Shown: piece by piece, positions 1 to 18,854 of the stretch
Numbering within the stretch: position 1 is the first letter of the stretch
Layout of the letters: each line of letters opens with the position of its first letter
Assembly (NCBI RefSeq): GCF_040436345.1
Contig: NC_133230.1
Span: 18,548,197 to 18,612,196, forward strand
Length of the DNA: 64,000 nt
Source of the DNA: Pagrus major
Taxonomy: Eukaryota > Chordata > Actinopteri > Spariformes > Sparidae
Direction: 5' to 3'
Position numbers and translations under genes: made by a program
The notes under the pieces: model-generated
Told to the model about the DNA's origin: nothing
Seen by the model: only the letters and a program-made list of their open reading frames with translations
The model's database searches: none

Positions 1-2969
<2,969 letters not shown>

Positions 2970-3439
2970 GCTTTGAAGCGGTCAACGACGACCGGTCCAG
3001 ACGTGAAAGTGAACAAAGAACCAAGGCTGACGTTAACTGACTGGCTGCAGTGACTACCGAGCTGGTCAGAGGCTGACTGCCGCTGTCAGAACGCCGCAAT
3101 CGGTACCGTCAAGTTTATCAGCGCAATGGATTGTGGTACTTGTAGTTCAAGAGTGATGAGTATTCAACTAGACTATCCCAGCCGAAAACTACAATACCCA
3201 CAATGCAGTTGAACGATCAGTTTCATTCTCTTTTTGTTTTAACAGTGTATGAAAGATAGGGGGAGAAAGGGAGTTGTCTCTCCAATGATGCAGCAAGAAA
3301 TCAAGAAAAGCTTCTCAGCTACAGCACAGCGAAGCTGTTAAAAACAAAAGTGTTAATAATGGTGTTAGCTAAACATCAAGAATAAGTGCTGTGTACTTGG
3401 AGCTTGGACTTGAGCCAGCCAGGACCCGTATATAACCAC
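2970..3439 (-). promoter_or_regulatory. dync1h1 5' UTR and proximal promoter (copy A)
   Basis: Sequence directly upstream of the dync1h1 start, GC-rich near the ATG and AT-richer further out. About 400 bp of it recurs at 17447-17840 upstream of copy B, so the duplicated segment includes the promoter. Homology stops at about 3427 (matching 17840), just before the satellite. No TATA box is obvious near the gene. The transcription start cannot be fixed from sequence alone. Confidence 0.6.
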
Positions 3440-3444
3440 CCGGG

Positions 3445-6362
3445 CCTGCCGAAAAGTGACTGCACAATGTAACTCTGGATTGGGAGGGGTTACATTCTCT
3501 GTCTTTTCAGCATTAATAGTAGAGGAAAGCAGGTGCATGTACAGTGAATTTGGTCAATATCACTCCTTGCAATAAGGACTTACAAGGTGCAGTCACTTTT
3601 CGGCAGGGCCTGCCGAAAAGTGACTGCACCCTGTAACTCTGGATTGGGAGGGGTTACATTCTCTGTCTTTTCATCATTAATAGTAGAGCAAACCAGGTGC
3701 ATGTACAGTGAATTTGGTCAATATCACTCCTTGCACCCTGTAACCCTGTAACTCTGGATTGGGAGGGGTTACATTCTCTGTCTTTTCAGCATTAATAGTA
3801 GAGGAAACCAGGTGCATGTACAGTGAATTTGGTCAATATCACTCCTTGCAATAAGGACTTACAGGGTGCAGTGACTGCACCCTGTAACTCTGGATTGGGA
3901 GGGGTTACATTCTCTATCTTTTCAGCATTAATAGTAGAGGAAACCAGGTGCATGTACAGTGAATTTGGTCAATATCGCTCCTTGCAATAAGGACTTACAG
4001 GGTGCAGTCGCTTTTTGGCAGGGCCTGCCGAAAAGTGACTGCACCCTGTAACTCTGGATTGGGAGAGGTTACATTCTCTGTCTTTTCAGCATTAATAGTA
4101 GAGGAAAGCAGGTGCATGTACAGTGAATTTGGTCAATATCGCTCCTTGCAATAAGGACTTACAGGGTGCAGTCGCTTTTCGGCAGGGCCTGCCGAAAAGT
4201 GACTGCACAATGTAACTCTGGATTGGGAGGGGTTACATTCTCTGTCTTTTCAGCATTAATAGTAGAGGAAACCAGGTGCATGTACAGTGAATTTGGTCAA
4301 TATCACTCCTTGCAATAAGGACTTACAGGGTGCAGTCGCTTTTCGGCAGGGCCTGCCGAAAAGTGACTGCACCCTGTAACTCTGGATTGGGAGGGGTTAC
4401 ATTCTCTGTCTTTTCAGCATTAATAGTAGAGGAAACCAGGTGCATGTACAGTGAATTTGGTCAATATCACTCCTTGCAATCCAGAGTTACAGGGTGCAGT
4501 CGCTTTTCGGCAGGGCCTGCTGAAAAGTGACTGCACCCTGTAACTCTGGATTGGGAGGGGTTACATTCTCTGTCTTTTCATCATTAATAGTAGAGCAAAC
4601 CAGGTGCATGTACAGTGAATTTGGTCAATATCACTCCTTGCACCCTGTAACCCTGTAACTCTGGATTGGGAGGGGTTACATTCTCTGTCTTTTCAGCATT
4701 AATAGTAGAGGAAACCAGGTGCATGTACAGTGAATTTGGTCAATATCACTCCTTGCAATAAGGACTTACAGGGTGCAGTGACTGCACCCTGTAACTCTGG
4801 ATTGGGAGGGGTTACATTCTCTATCTTTTCAGCATTAATAGTAGAGGAAACCAGGTGCATGTACAGTGAATTTGGTCAATATCGCTCCTTGCAATAAGGA
4901 CTTACAGGGTGCAGTCGCTTTTTGGCAGGGCCTGCCGAAAAGTGACTGCACCCTGTAACTCTGGATTGGGAGAGGTTACATTCTCTGTCTTTTCAGCATT
5001 AATAGTAGAGGAAAGCAGGTGCATGTACAGTGAATTTGGTCAATATCGCTCCTTGCAATAAGGACTTACAGGGTGCAGTCGCTTTTCGGCAGGGCCTGCC
5101 GAAAAGTGACTGCACAATGTAACTCTGGATTGGGAGGGGTTACATTCTCTGTCTTTTCAGCATTAATAGTAGAGGAAACCAGGTGCATGTACAGTGAATT
5201 TGGTCAATATCACTCCTTGCAATAAGGACTTACAGGGTGCAGTCGCTTTTCGGCAGGGCCTGCCGAAAAGTGACTGCACCCTGTAACTCTGGATTGGGAG
5301 GGGTTACATTCTCTGTCTTTTCAGCATTAATAGTAGAGGAAACCAGGTGCATGTACAGTGAATTTGGTCAATATCACTCCTTGCAATCCAGAGTTACAGG
5401 GTGCAGTCGCTTTTCGGCAGGGCCTGCTGAAAAGTGACTGCACCCTGTAACTCTGGATTGGGAGGGGTTACATTCTCTGTCTTTTCAGCATTAATAGTAG
5501 AGGAAAGCAGGTGCATGTACAGTGAATTTGGTCAATATCACTCCTTGCAATAAGGACTTACAGGGTGCAGTCGCTTTTCAGCAGGGCCTGCCGAAAAGGG
5601 ACTGCACCCTGTAACTCTGGATTGGGAGGGGTTACATTCTCTGTCTTTTCAGCATTAATAGTAGAGGAAACCAGGTGCATGTACAGTGAATTTGGTCAAT
5701 ATCACTCCTTGCAATAAGGACTTACAGGGTGCAGTCGCTTTTCGGCAGGGCCTGCCGAAAAGGGACTGCACCCTGTAACTCTGGATTGGGAGGGGTTACA
5801 TTCTCTGTCTTTTCAGCATTAATAGTAGAGGAAACCAGGTGCATGTACAGTGAATTTGGTCAATATCACTCCTTGCAATAAGGACTTACAGGGTGCAGTC
5901 GCTTTTCGGCAGGGCCTGCCGAAAAGTGACTGCACCCTGTAACTCTGGATTGGGAGGGGTTACATTCTCTGTCTTTTCAGCATTAATAGTAGAGGAAACC
6001 AGGTGCATGTACAGTGAATTTGGTCAATATCACTCCTTGCAATCCAGAGTTACAGGGTGCAGTCGCTTTTCGGCAGGGCCTGCTGAAAAGTGACTGCACC
6101 CTGTAACTCTGGATTGGGAGGGGTTACATTCTCTGTCTTTTCAGCATTAATAGTAGAGGAAAGCAGGTGCATGTACAGTGAATTTGGTCAATATCACTCC
6201 TTGCAATAAGGACTTACAGGGTGCAGTCGCTTTTCGGCAGGGCCTGCCGAAAAGGGACTGCACCCTGTAACTCTGGATTGGGAGGGGTTACATTGTCTGT
6301 CTTTTCAGCATTAATAGTAGAGGAAACCAGGTGCATGTACAGTGAATTTGGTCAATATCACT
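3445..6362. repeat. 164-bp satellite made of a TIR element, with a 907-bp higher-order repeat
   Basis: About 19 head-to-tail units. Full units begin with CCTGCCGAAAAGTGACTG at 3445, 3609, 4024, 4188, 4352, 4516, 4931, 5095, 5259, 5423, 5587, 5751, 5915, 6079 and 6243, a strict 164-bp step except for two 415-bp blocks that hold three end-trimmed units each. The 415-bp block plus three full units forms a 907-bp period: 3609-4515 and 4516-5422 are nearly identical. Each unit has inverted ends of about 28 bp with one mismatch, the right end being TTACAGGGTGCAGTCGCTTT followed by TCGGCAGG, so each unit looks like a MITE. Neighbouring units meet in a palindrome with one central G. Units at 4352, 5259 and 5915 have a longer inverted end (CAATCCAGAGTTACAGGG). 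The final unit is cut at about 6362. The 66-codon open frames inside are repeat artefacts. Confidence 0.95.
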
Positions 6363-6363
6363 C

Positions 6364-8625
<2,262 letters not shown>

Positions 8626-8721
8626 ACATAAAACACCAACACAAAAATAGTTATATACCAAGAATTTGACAAATAACTTGAGGTTCAATAATGATCTGAA
8701 TGATTATTGTTGATCTGTTAC
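8626..8721. other. Junction between kdm1a-derived and dync1h1-derived duplicated sequence
   Basis: Similarity to kdm1a intron 10 ends at 8625 (matching 27975). From 8722 rightward the minus strand is dync1h1 exon sequence preceded by a usable GTAAC donor. The roughly 95 bp between match neither clearly and hold the breakpoint. This is where a head-to-tail duplication of the dync1h1-tmem30-kdm1a block would be joined. Confidence 0.7.
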
Positions 8722-9222
8722 CTTACGAGGCTGTACAGACACCCATGGCTGCTCTTTCATCTGGTCGATTTACTCCCAGATATTTGACAGCTCAGACCAA
8801 ACCTCCTTCACATATGTAATGAAGCTGACAGCATCTGACTTGCTAGCCGTGTCCACAGAATGTTGCTCCAGTTCTTGACGAGACTATTGAAGAAACATAA
8901 AATGAAATGTGATGAGGAAAAAAAATCTAGTTCATGGAAAATCTTCTGATCAGTGTCTTCTCTAATATGCGTTACCTTGGAGATCTGGGCATGGAAGTCC
9001 TGCATGTTCTGGCCAGGCATCTGACCAGACTTGCTCAGCACTTCCTTGTGCCAGGAGTCATACTTCAAGTTCACCTTGGACTGGACCTGTTGTCAGGGAC
9101 AAATACAAACATTAATGCTTGTCTTAAAATAACAGACATTGTTTAATACTGTTAACTAAAATTTGGTCTTTTTTACAACCTTTTCATGTAAAAGACTCCA
9201 GACTACATTTTAGAGATGGTCA

Positions 9223-9486
<264 letters not shown>

Positions 9487-9882
9487 CTAATGTACATGAT
9501 AGTGTATATTATACATGTTTATGTTAAAAGTTATAACACTTTTTTTGTGTTGTTATAACAAGATGACTCTTACCTTGACATACTGTTCCACCTCACCGAC
9601 AATGTCTTCTACTGCATTGTAGGCCTCCTCTAAAGCTGCAGGGCCATCTGGCATCCTAGTCAGGGCATTTCTATAGAACTTCTCCTCCTCTGACAGCTCA
9701 TAGTGAACTCCCACCTGGTGAGGAAGGACAGGTTAGCTTTGATCAAAGCAAAAGCACAAGTGTAACAGGACACAAAAACCACGTCTGTCTATATATCACA
9801 TCAGAAGTAGAATGAAATACAACATATTTTGTGTTTGGCAGATAATATGTTCAGAGTATCTTGTGCTTTTTTTTGCATATCA

Positions 9883-10316
<434 letters not shown>

Positions 10317-10799
10317 CTATGAAAACAAAACAAAAACCAATCCTGTTTGAAAACCATTCATGCCCGCCATATGTAAAAAGAAGGAATGGAAATATTTTGA
10401 ATATTTAAACCTTTCAAACTCAAATAAATCACAATCTAATGAAATGATGATAAATAATTCTGTTGTTTTGTGGTGCCAACCTCAGTGTCAAGCTTGTTGA
10501 CCCAGATGGGCAGGTTGGAATAGGAGTGGAGACTGAGGTCGTCCACAGCCTTCTGGACTCTGCTGAGGATGTCAGTGAAGGTCTTGTGATCAAACATGCA
10601 TGTATCCAGAGAGCCAACGTCAAGATCAATCTTCTCCTCAATCAGCAAGAGGTCGTCCACCTGGAAACAAAACAAACAGCAAAAAAAAAAGTTTAGAACT
10701 AATGTTTCGGGTATTTAAACAAGAGCACTTGTTTCCTTCTAAAATGACACTGAGGAAAGTCTTGACTTCTGCAGGACGTATGTTACAATTTTACAGTTA

Positions 10800-12049
<1,250 letters not shown>

Positions 12050-12335
12050 TCAGTCAAGTGTGGATAAAGCCAGATTTTAATTAACAACATTAAATACATA
12101 AATATATAAATATATAAATAAATAATGGTAAGACTGATGGTGATTTACCTGAGGCCTCAGCACACGGACAATCACAGCCCTCAGCTGCTCGTGCTGCCTT
12201 CTGAAACGTCTCATGTGACCCAGACGTGACTGGAGCTTCCTGTGGGCGGGACTCAAACGCCACACCATCTTCAGGTTCTCCTCCCTCTTTCTCTTCACAA
12301 TGTCCCTCAGAAGCACCTGCAGTTTCTCATACTCA

Positions 12336-12803
<468 letters not shown>

Positions 12804-14891
12804 TTAATCATACTGTGGCAGCAGAAGTGAAATGAACCAAAGAAAATGTGTTTCCGCTGGTTGCCACTCACCAGTGTCGTTGTCAAAGCTGTAAGTAGCA
12901 TGGAAACGTTTGCCGTGTTTGAGGATGTCCAGTGTGAGCAGAACCTCAGGGCTCTCTCTCTTCTCCTGGATCCTGTTGAGGGCTCTCTCCAGATTCAGCC
13001 AGAAACTGATCTCCTGCAAGGCTGTGCCTGAAGCTGGGTCACAATCGAGCTTTGTCACCTTAAAAAAGTACAGGTGCGGACAAATAAACCCAGTTGTGAG
13101 TTTAGGTGAGAAAATATATTTTTCCATATACCAGTAACTGTTATTACATGGAGTAGAACACCATTGTTTTGTTTGTGAGGGAACTATGGGAATGTTTCTT
13201 ACCTTTTGGATCTCCCTGATCCAACGGTTGACTCCAGATTGCAGCTGGTTGAGGAAGGTTGGGTCCTCCACTTTGTCGCCAATGTCGGCGACCTTAGGCA
13301 TCTCCCCACGCTCATAGAGCTGATTGGCGATGTTGGTGATGATAGGGTGGATGAGCAGGCTGATCTCAGGAATTTCAATATTCTGCTGCAGGTGGAGAAG
13401 ACCCATCTCCAGTTCAGCAATCTTTTTCTCCACTGAAGGCGCCATCTTATCCCCATCTCTACAGGATTAGGAGAGATTATAGTGTAAATGAATGATCCAT
13501 CAATGTTACATTATTCCTTCATGCAGGTTCACGCCTAAGCTTTTTAGATGAAAGGTTTTAACAAAATATAAAGACACTTTTTAGGATTACCTGTCTGCCT
13601 TGCCAGAGTCGCAGATGTAGGACTTGAAGAAAGGAGCGAGAGCATTGCTGATGAAAGAGTGGAGCGTCTCGTAGGGAGAATCCTCACTCAAGGTCAGAAC
13701 TCGAACTTGGGTTGATATGGGCTTGTCTGCATCGATGACGCCTGTCCTCTTGATCAAAGCCAAGCTGCAGTGAAACAAAGGGTGAAAAATTCATAGTTCA
13801 GGATTAATAGAACTGCACAGTAAGTTGAGGATGAGTGCTATGCAGTAAACTAAGAATCTGCTTTCTTAAATACAGGTTACATGAATAAAGGGAAGCACTT
13901 TTTCAGTTTTACTGATGAAATCGCATTCAGTTGCATGGCTGAAAGGAAGACTCATTTTCAATGCATTAGTTGCATTATTTACCTGTTAGACTTGATCCCA
14001 TAGTGTATGTCAATGCTGACATTGTAAGTGATGCACTCCTCCTCCTCTCCTTCATCTCCAACGTCCTCTGTGTGAGGAACATAGAAAATCTACGTCTTGA
14101 CTGAACAAATAAACAGACAGCTCATAAAGTCATGTTCTTTACACTGCCACACATCTTAATCAATGTGTGTTTGCAATGCCCTGAGGTTTTTCACCATGCA
14201 AGTTACTACTTTAAGACTTGCCTGAAGCAGTAAGGACTGATAGTTCAAGACCAACAAAATGACTCTGCTGCTAATGGTTTTATCTGAATATAAAAAGCCA
14301 CTTTACAGTAGGATGACAGTGCAATCTGACACTCATCTGCTTCCACCCATTTATGTCCCCACCCTCCTTCAGAAGTGAAGTCATGGTTTGAAGGGAAAGA
14401 TAGCCATCTGTAATCTCTGCATTGCAGCATTTGTATTCTTAGTGCAAAAGCATGAATAGGTTGGGGAAGTTACTGTCTGGCTGGGAATCCAAATCCTACA
14501 GGCTCAGACTGTCGCTGGTCATGCTCAGTATCAGGGGATCAAGGTTCAGCACTAAAATATTAGTAAAGGCAAGCGGCTCTGAAGCTTAATTTGCCGTATA
14601 GGGGGGGAAAGTTAGGACAATTCCAAAAAATAGGTAAAAACTAATATAAAATTATTAAACCATCATCATTGAGTATATATTTCAAATATAATAATAAAAT
14701 TAATGATCTCTTTGTTTTTACTTGTTTTTGGCATTAAAGGTTAAATATCCCCATTGCCCAAAAAGTAAACATCCATATTGACCGACCACCCCCCTGTATC
14801 TGCATGACATGGTTTGGTCCCGCCTTAGCGCACTTATCAGTGACGGTGTTTAGTTGCAGTCAGTAGATGTGCCAGAACTACAGTGATCACA

Positions 14892-15000
14892 ATGTTGCCT
14901 AAATCAAAATCTGGTTTTCAAAAAAGGAAAGAGAGGAAAGAGAGAGAGGAAAGACAAAGGAAAGGATGTCAATCTGTAACCCAGTTTTTCACCAAGAAAG
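14892..15000 (+). mobile_element. hAT/ZMYM-like transposase first-exon remnant
   Basis: An ATG at 14892 opens a short basic stretch, MLPKSKSGFQKRKERKE then REERQRKGCQSVTQFFTKK, ending at an AAG/GTGGGT donor at 15000. Lys/Arg-rich starts ending in a FF-KK motif are typical of TTF-zinc-finger hAT transposase genes in fish, from memory. A possible next exon follows a CCTTTTAG acceptor near 15180 but is soon closed by stops. A degenerate fragment only. Confidence 0.45.
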
Positions 15001-15645
15001 GTGGGTAGCCTATAGTCCGTGAGTGGTATTAACCTGTTGGCTTAATGTCCATAGTGAAATAAGATAGCTAGCTACAGACTAGTGTTAGCCTACATCTCGT
15101 CAACATTTAATCAGTGCAGGGAAAGTTTAGCAAGATATGCATATTAAACATTGTCCCTGCCCCTTTTAGCAGACTTAACAACAGATGAGTCAGCAGCACC
15201 CCAGTCTCCCCATAACTGTACCCCTCCCCGTCCCAGTGAAGAAGGTGAGCAACATTGTGTTCAATGACATGCCAGTTAGCATCATTGCAGGGAGTCTGTG
15301 GGGATTTCTCTGTCTCTCTTGCTCTTTTTACCATTACAAAAAAGAAAATGAAATATTTATTAATGACAGAAATTCAAACACAAATTATGAGAGGGGTCTC
15401 TTGGCAAATTATTTGCTCACATAATGATCATAATGAAATAAATAAAAATAAAAAAACAACCTACTGTCTGTACTGGATGCTGGACAGTTGGAAACAGTGA
15501 GTAGCACACCTCAGCCTGCATGTAAGTTACAGACAATATTAAAATAATCCAGTTTGATATGTCATTTAGATTGAATTATGGAATGACATCTATAGATACA
15601 GACTTTATTATTCCCATCATGAAGGGCAATTTATTTGAGAAGCTT

Positions 15646-15646
<1 letters not shown>

Positions 15647-15678
<32 letters not shown>
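15647..15678. repeat. (CA)16 microsatellite
   Basis: A perfect dinucleotide run immediately outside the left arm of the inverted-repeat element. Confidence 0.95.
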
Positions 15679-15680
<2 letters not shown>

Positions 15681-15681
<1 letters not shown>

Positions 15682-16496
15682 CATTTTTCCATTGTAGGCC
15701 GAGGCATGAAATTCTTGTATTTTTGCCAGTTATATTATGGAGCCGTGTGACTACCAGGGGGCCCCAAGAGTGATTTTGTGTGTGTGTGTGTATGCGTGCG
15801 TGTGAATCTGTAAGCAGGCACTGATCATTTCAGGGGTGAAAAATGGCATCTTTTGAGAGGTGTGTTTCATGTGTCTTTGAAGAGGTGCTTGAGTAAAAAC
15901 ATGGCCTCTTGCCTTTGCTGTACTCAAAAACAAAAACAAAAACAACTGTTACCGTGTTTATGCACCTGGCTGCTGACACAGCCAAAGATAAACATGCAGC
16001 TTGGCTGAGGGGTCATTTCATTAGTGAGCAGAGAAGGAGAAAGACCTGCCGCCTTTATCTGCCAGCGAGCTGCAGGACTCATCTGAAGAAGACACAAGCT
16101 TCGAGGGGGAGTCTGACACGGAATGCTCACTGGCCAAAAATGCCTGCTGGTCTGCTGCTGGACATGAACTAAACACACACACACACACTCAATCCATTTA
16201 TCTGTTTATCTCAAACACACACACATACATCACATATTCAAAGCCTGGATATTTCTGTTTCAAATGTGTTCATATTTCATATGTTCTGTTGTGTTCTCTT
16301 TTGTTATTGAAGTTGTTGCAGTTTGCACAATAAATGTTCACATTGATGAATCAGATTTTGATTTAAAAAATATTTCACACACACACACACACACACAAAA
16401 AAAATCACTCTTGGGGCCCCTGGTACTCACACGGCTCCATAATATAACTGGCAAAAATACAAGAATTTCGTGCCTCGGCCTACAATGGGAAAATGG
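15681..16496. mobile_element. Non-autonomous element with ~97-bp inverted repeats
   Basis: The left arm, 15681-15777 (starts CCATTTTTCCATTGTAGGCC, contains GTTATATTATGGAGCCGTGT), is repeated in inverse at 16399-16496 with about five differences. Each arm ends inward in a short GT/CA run, so the inversion continues into microsatellite. The 0.6-kb centre has no long open frame; one short Ser/Glu-rich stretch near 16080-16130 might be a transposase relic. The family was not identified; a piggyBac relative is a guess. Confidence 0.75.
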
Positions 16497-17443
16497 TTGA
16501 ATCTAGTGGAATACAGTAAAAATGTCAATTATCACTATTTTATTCAAAATGAAATGTTGACATTAGATAATTATACTGTAATGGCAGTGAGAATAAAAAA
16601 TGTGGTTTCAATGGAAGTCAATGAGGCATTTTTGGCCACGAAGGTGTCCAGAGGGAGTATCTGGCACTACATAAAAAATACTCATGCAATCAAATCAATT
16701 TTGCTGCTAATCTTTGACATATCAAAGACTCTAATCACCACCAGAGCCCCATCCCCCTACTATTTATAAAATGGAAAATAATTCATTTTTTGTGTTTTTT
16801 TATTTATTCAAATAATTAAACTGGCATTTAAAGAGTTAAAATCCTGACAATTATTGAATGTTTGGCAGTTTTGAGCAAGTTTGAAGTTGTTTAAGAGATT
16901 TATGAAAAAAAAAGCAGAAAAAAATATTGATGTATGATGATTTAATAGCAGTTTTTTGTGCGTGTACATTTCTGCCACGAAGGTGTCCAGAGGGTGCAAA
17001 ATGCATCAATAGAGTATAAAAGACACGTGAGAGTAAAAGACATTGGATTTCAAAAATGTTACTAAAAAGAAAAGTTCTTTCAAAAAATTCATGCCACAAG
17101 ATGTAACACAGCCAAAATGATCACCAAATAAAAAAAAAAAGTTGAGAAAAAAGTACATAAAAATGTAGTAAAACTGAACAGTCGTGTTATTGATATAAAA
17201 CTAGCTAGCTAGTCGCTCCTGCCGAGATGTACCTTTGAGTGCACTTCTCTCGACAAGGATGGTGTGAAGCTGAGGGTCTGCCAGAAATTTCCTCATCTGC
17301 TCCACGGCGCTCTTCTCCTCCAGGGCGGTTTCCAGTGAGGCCGGGGCCTCGCCGCCATCTTCCAGGAGCAGCGGTACCAATTTCCTTATGTGCTTCTGCA
17401 GCACGGAGGTATCAGCGACCGTCTGAACGGCCGACACCTCCAT

Positions 17444-17840
17444 GGTGAAGAACCAAGGCTGACGTTAACTGACTGGCTGCAGTGACCACCGAGCTGGTCA
17501 GAGGCTGACTGCCGCTGTCAGAACGCCTTAATTGGTATAGTCAAGTTTATCAGCGCAATGGATTGTGGTACTTGTAGTTCAAGAGTGATAAGTACTCAAC
17601 TAGACTGTGCCAGCCAATGCAGTTGAACGATCAGTTTCACTTTCGTTTTGTTTTAACAGTGTATGAAAGATAGGGGGAGAAAGGGAGTTGTCTCTCCAAT
17701 GATGCAGCAAGAAATCAAGAAAAGCTTCTCAGCTACAGTTAAACGAAGTTGTTAAAAGCAAAGTGTTGATAATGGTGTTAGCTTAACATCAAGAATAAGT
17801 GCTGTGTACTTGGAGCTTGGACTTGAGCCAGCCAGGACCC
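17444..17840 (-). other. Duplicated dync1h1 promoter remnant (copy B)
   Basis: Near-identical to the region upstream of copy A, but the 81 bp nearest the gene (2935-3015 of copy A, including the start codon) is deleted. A shorter deletion lies near 17618, where the matching A sequence is about 3181-3200. Homology ends at about 17840. Whether it still drives transcription is unknown. Confidence 0.7.
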
Positions 17841-18854
17841 CACTGAATATGATCCATTTGGCAATAAATCTGGGATATGGTGCTATTTGAGAGTAGAATC
17901 CTAAATCTAAGTCATAATAAAGAAGTGGCTGATAGATAAATACTTTCCAGAATGACAGCAGAAAGCACACATTCCCACATATTTAAACACTGTTTCTTGT
18001 GGAATATAAATGTTGTTTTTATTAAATAAATATCAACATGAAGTAAAATCTCAGTACATAGAAGCCAACGTGAGTGTGCCTGTATATCAGATCCCTGAGT
18101 CTGAAGCATTTACAGCATTCAAAATGGGGAATATATTACCAAGTTACACATCTCACACACATCAGTAGTAACTCTTTGTACAGTAACAAAGTACAGCTTA
18201 TCAAATTGCTTATGGCTTTAACATTATTACTGACCTCACTGAGTGATTATGAAAGCACAAATAAAAGGAAATACAGTATCAGAAACCTGAGAGAAACATC
18301 GTGCCATTTAAAACCAACTAGACTTGCATAAAATGAATAAACAAAAGCACACATGAGCTGTAAGCCTCCTTTCGTCCAGCAGATATCAGCTTGTGCACAG
18401 CACATACTGATTCCACCTTCACATTAACCCTTTAAGATTCCTAGTGGAGGCTGATAAGAAGGAAAGTGTAGATACATCTACAACATCATTAACATGAAAG
18501 TAATGATTTGGATCAATGACACTTCCCTAATGATCACTCAAATTTGAGATAGCAACAAGAGACACGTATAACAGCTGTTCCACTGACAATGAATGGTAAT
18601 TGAGTTCCTGTTTTGCAACGAGGACACTGCGGTGTTGAGTTCTGCCTCACAAAATGACACCAGGCTTCTTCTGCACCTTAAGGGAATGTCTTCACATGTG
18701 ATTTCAGTTATAGGGTGAATTCCAGCTGTATTTTGTGCTTTAGGTGAGCACCATACTGTGCTTTAATCATCCCATTTAGAGAAAACAGAAGAAAAAAAGG
18801 TTTGATGGATGGGTGGATAAAGCACATAGCTGACGACAGTCCATGACCAGGAAC
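17841..18854 (-). other. tmem30 3' UTR and downstream DNA
   Basis: No coding frame. The minus strand has AATAAA-type signals around 18012-18025 (plus strand GTTTTTATTAAATAAATATC), a plausible 3' end for the tmem30 transcript about 0.8 kb past its stop. The remaining 170 bp up to the dync1h1 copy B homology is unremarkable. Confidence 0.5.

Larger units (their letters stand above)
14593..17165. mobile_element. 2.6-kb composite transposon insertion in intron 1 of dync1h1 copy B
   Basis: Copies A and B align through intron 1 up to about 2053/14592 and again from about 2655/17166. Between those points A has about 0.6 kb of ordinary intron and B has this unrelated 2.6 kb. It is AT-rich and holds several pieces: a hAT-like first coding exon near 14892, a 0.8-kb inverted-repeat element at 15681-16496, several (CA)n runs, and two direct copies of GCCACGAAGGTGTCCAGAGG near 16635 and 16974. 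At least two nested insertions seem likely. The outer ends were not resolved. Confidence 0.75.

Noticed and set aside
4330-6093. Three identical 66-codon open frames at 4330, 5237 and 5893
   Set aside because: They span satellite junctions and repeat only because the array repeats; the frame has no protein-like features.
3445-6362. Regularly spaced repeats as a CRISPR-like array
   Set aside because: The units are contiguous 164-bp monomers with no unique spacers, in vertebrate DNA.
8722-8883. The fused dynein exon as a genuine alternative exon
   Set aside because: The join is at DNA level, it skips conserved sequence and is followed by a stop next to a duplication breakpoint.
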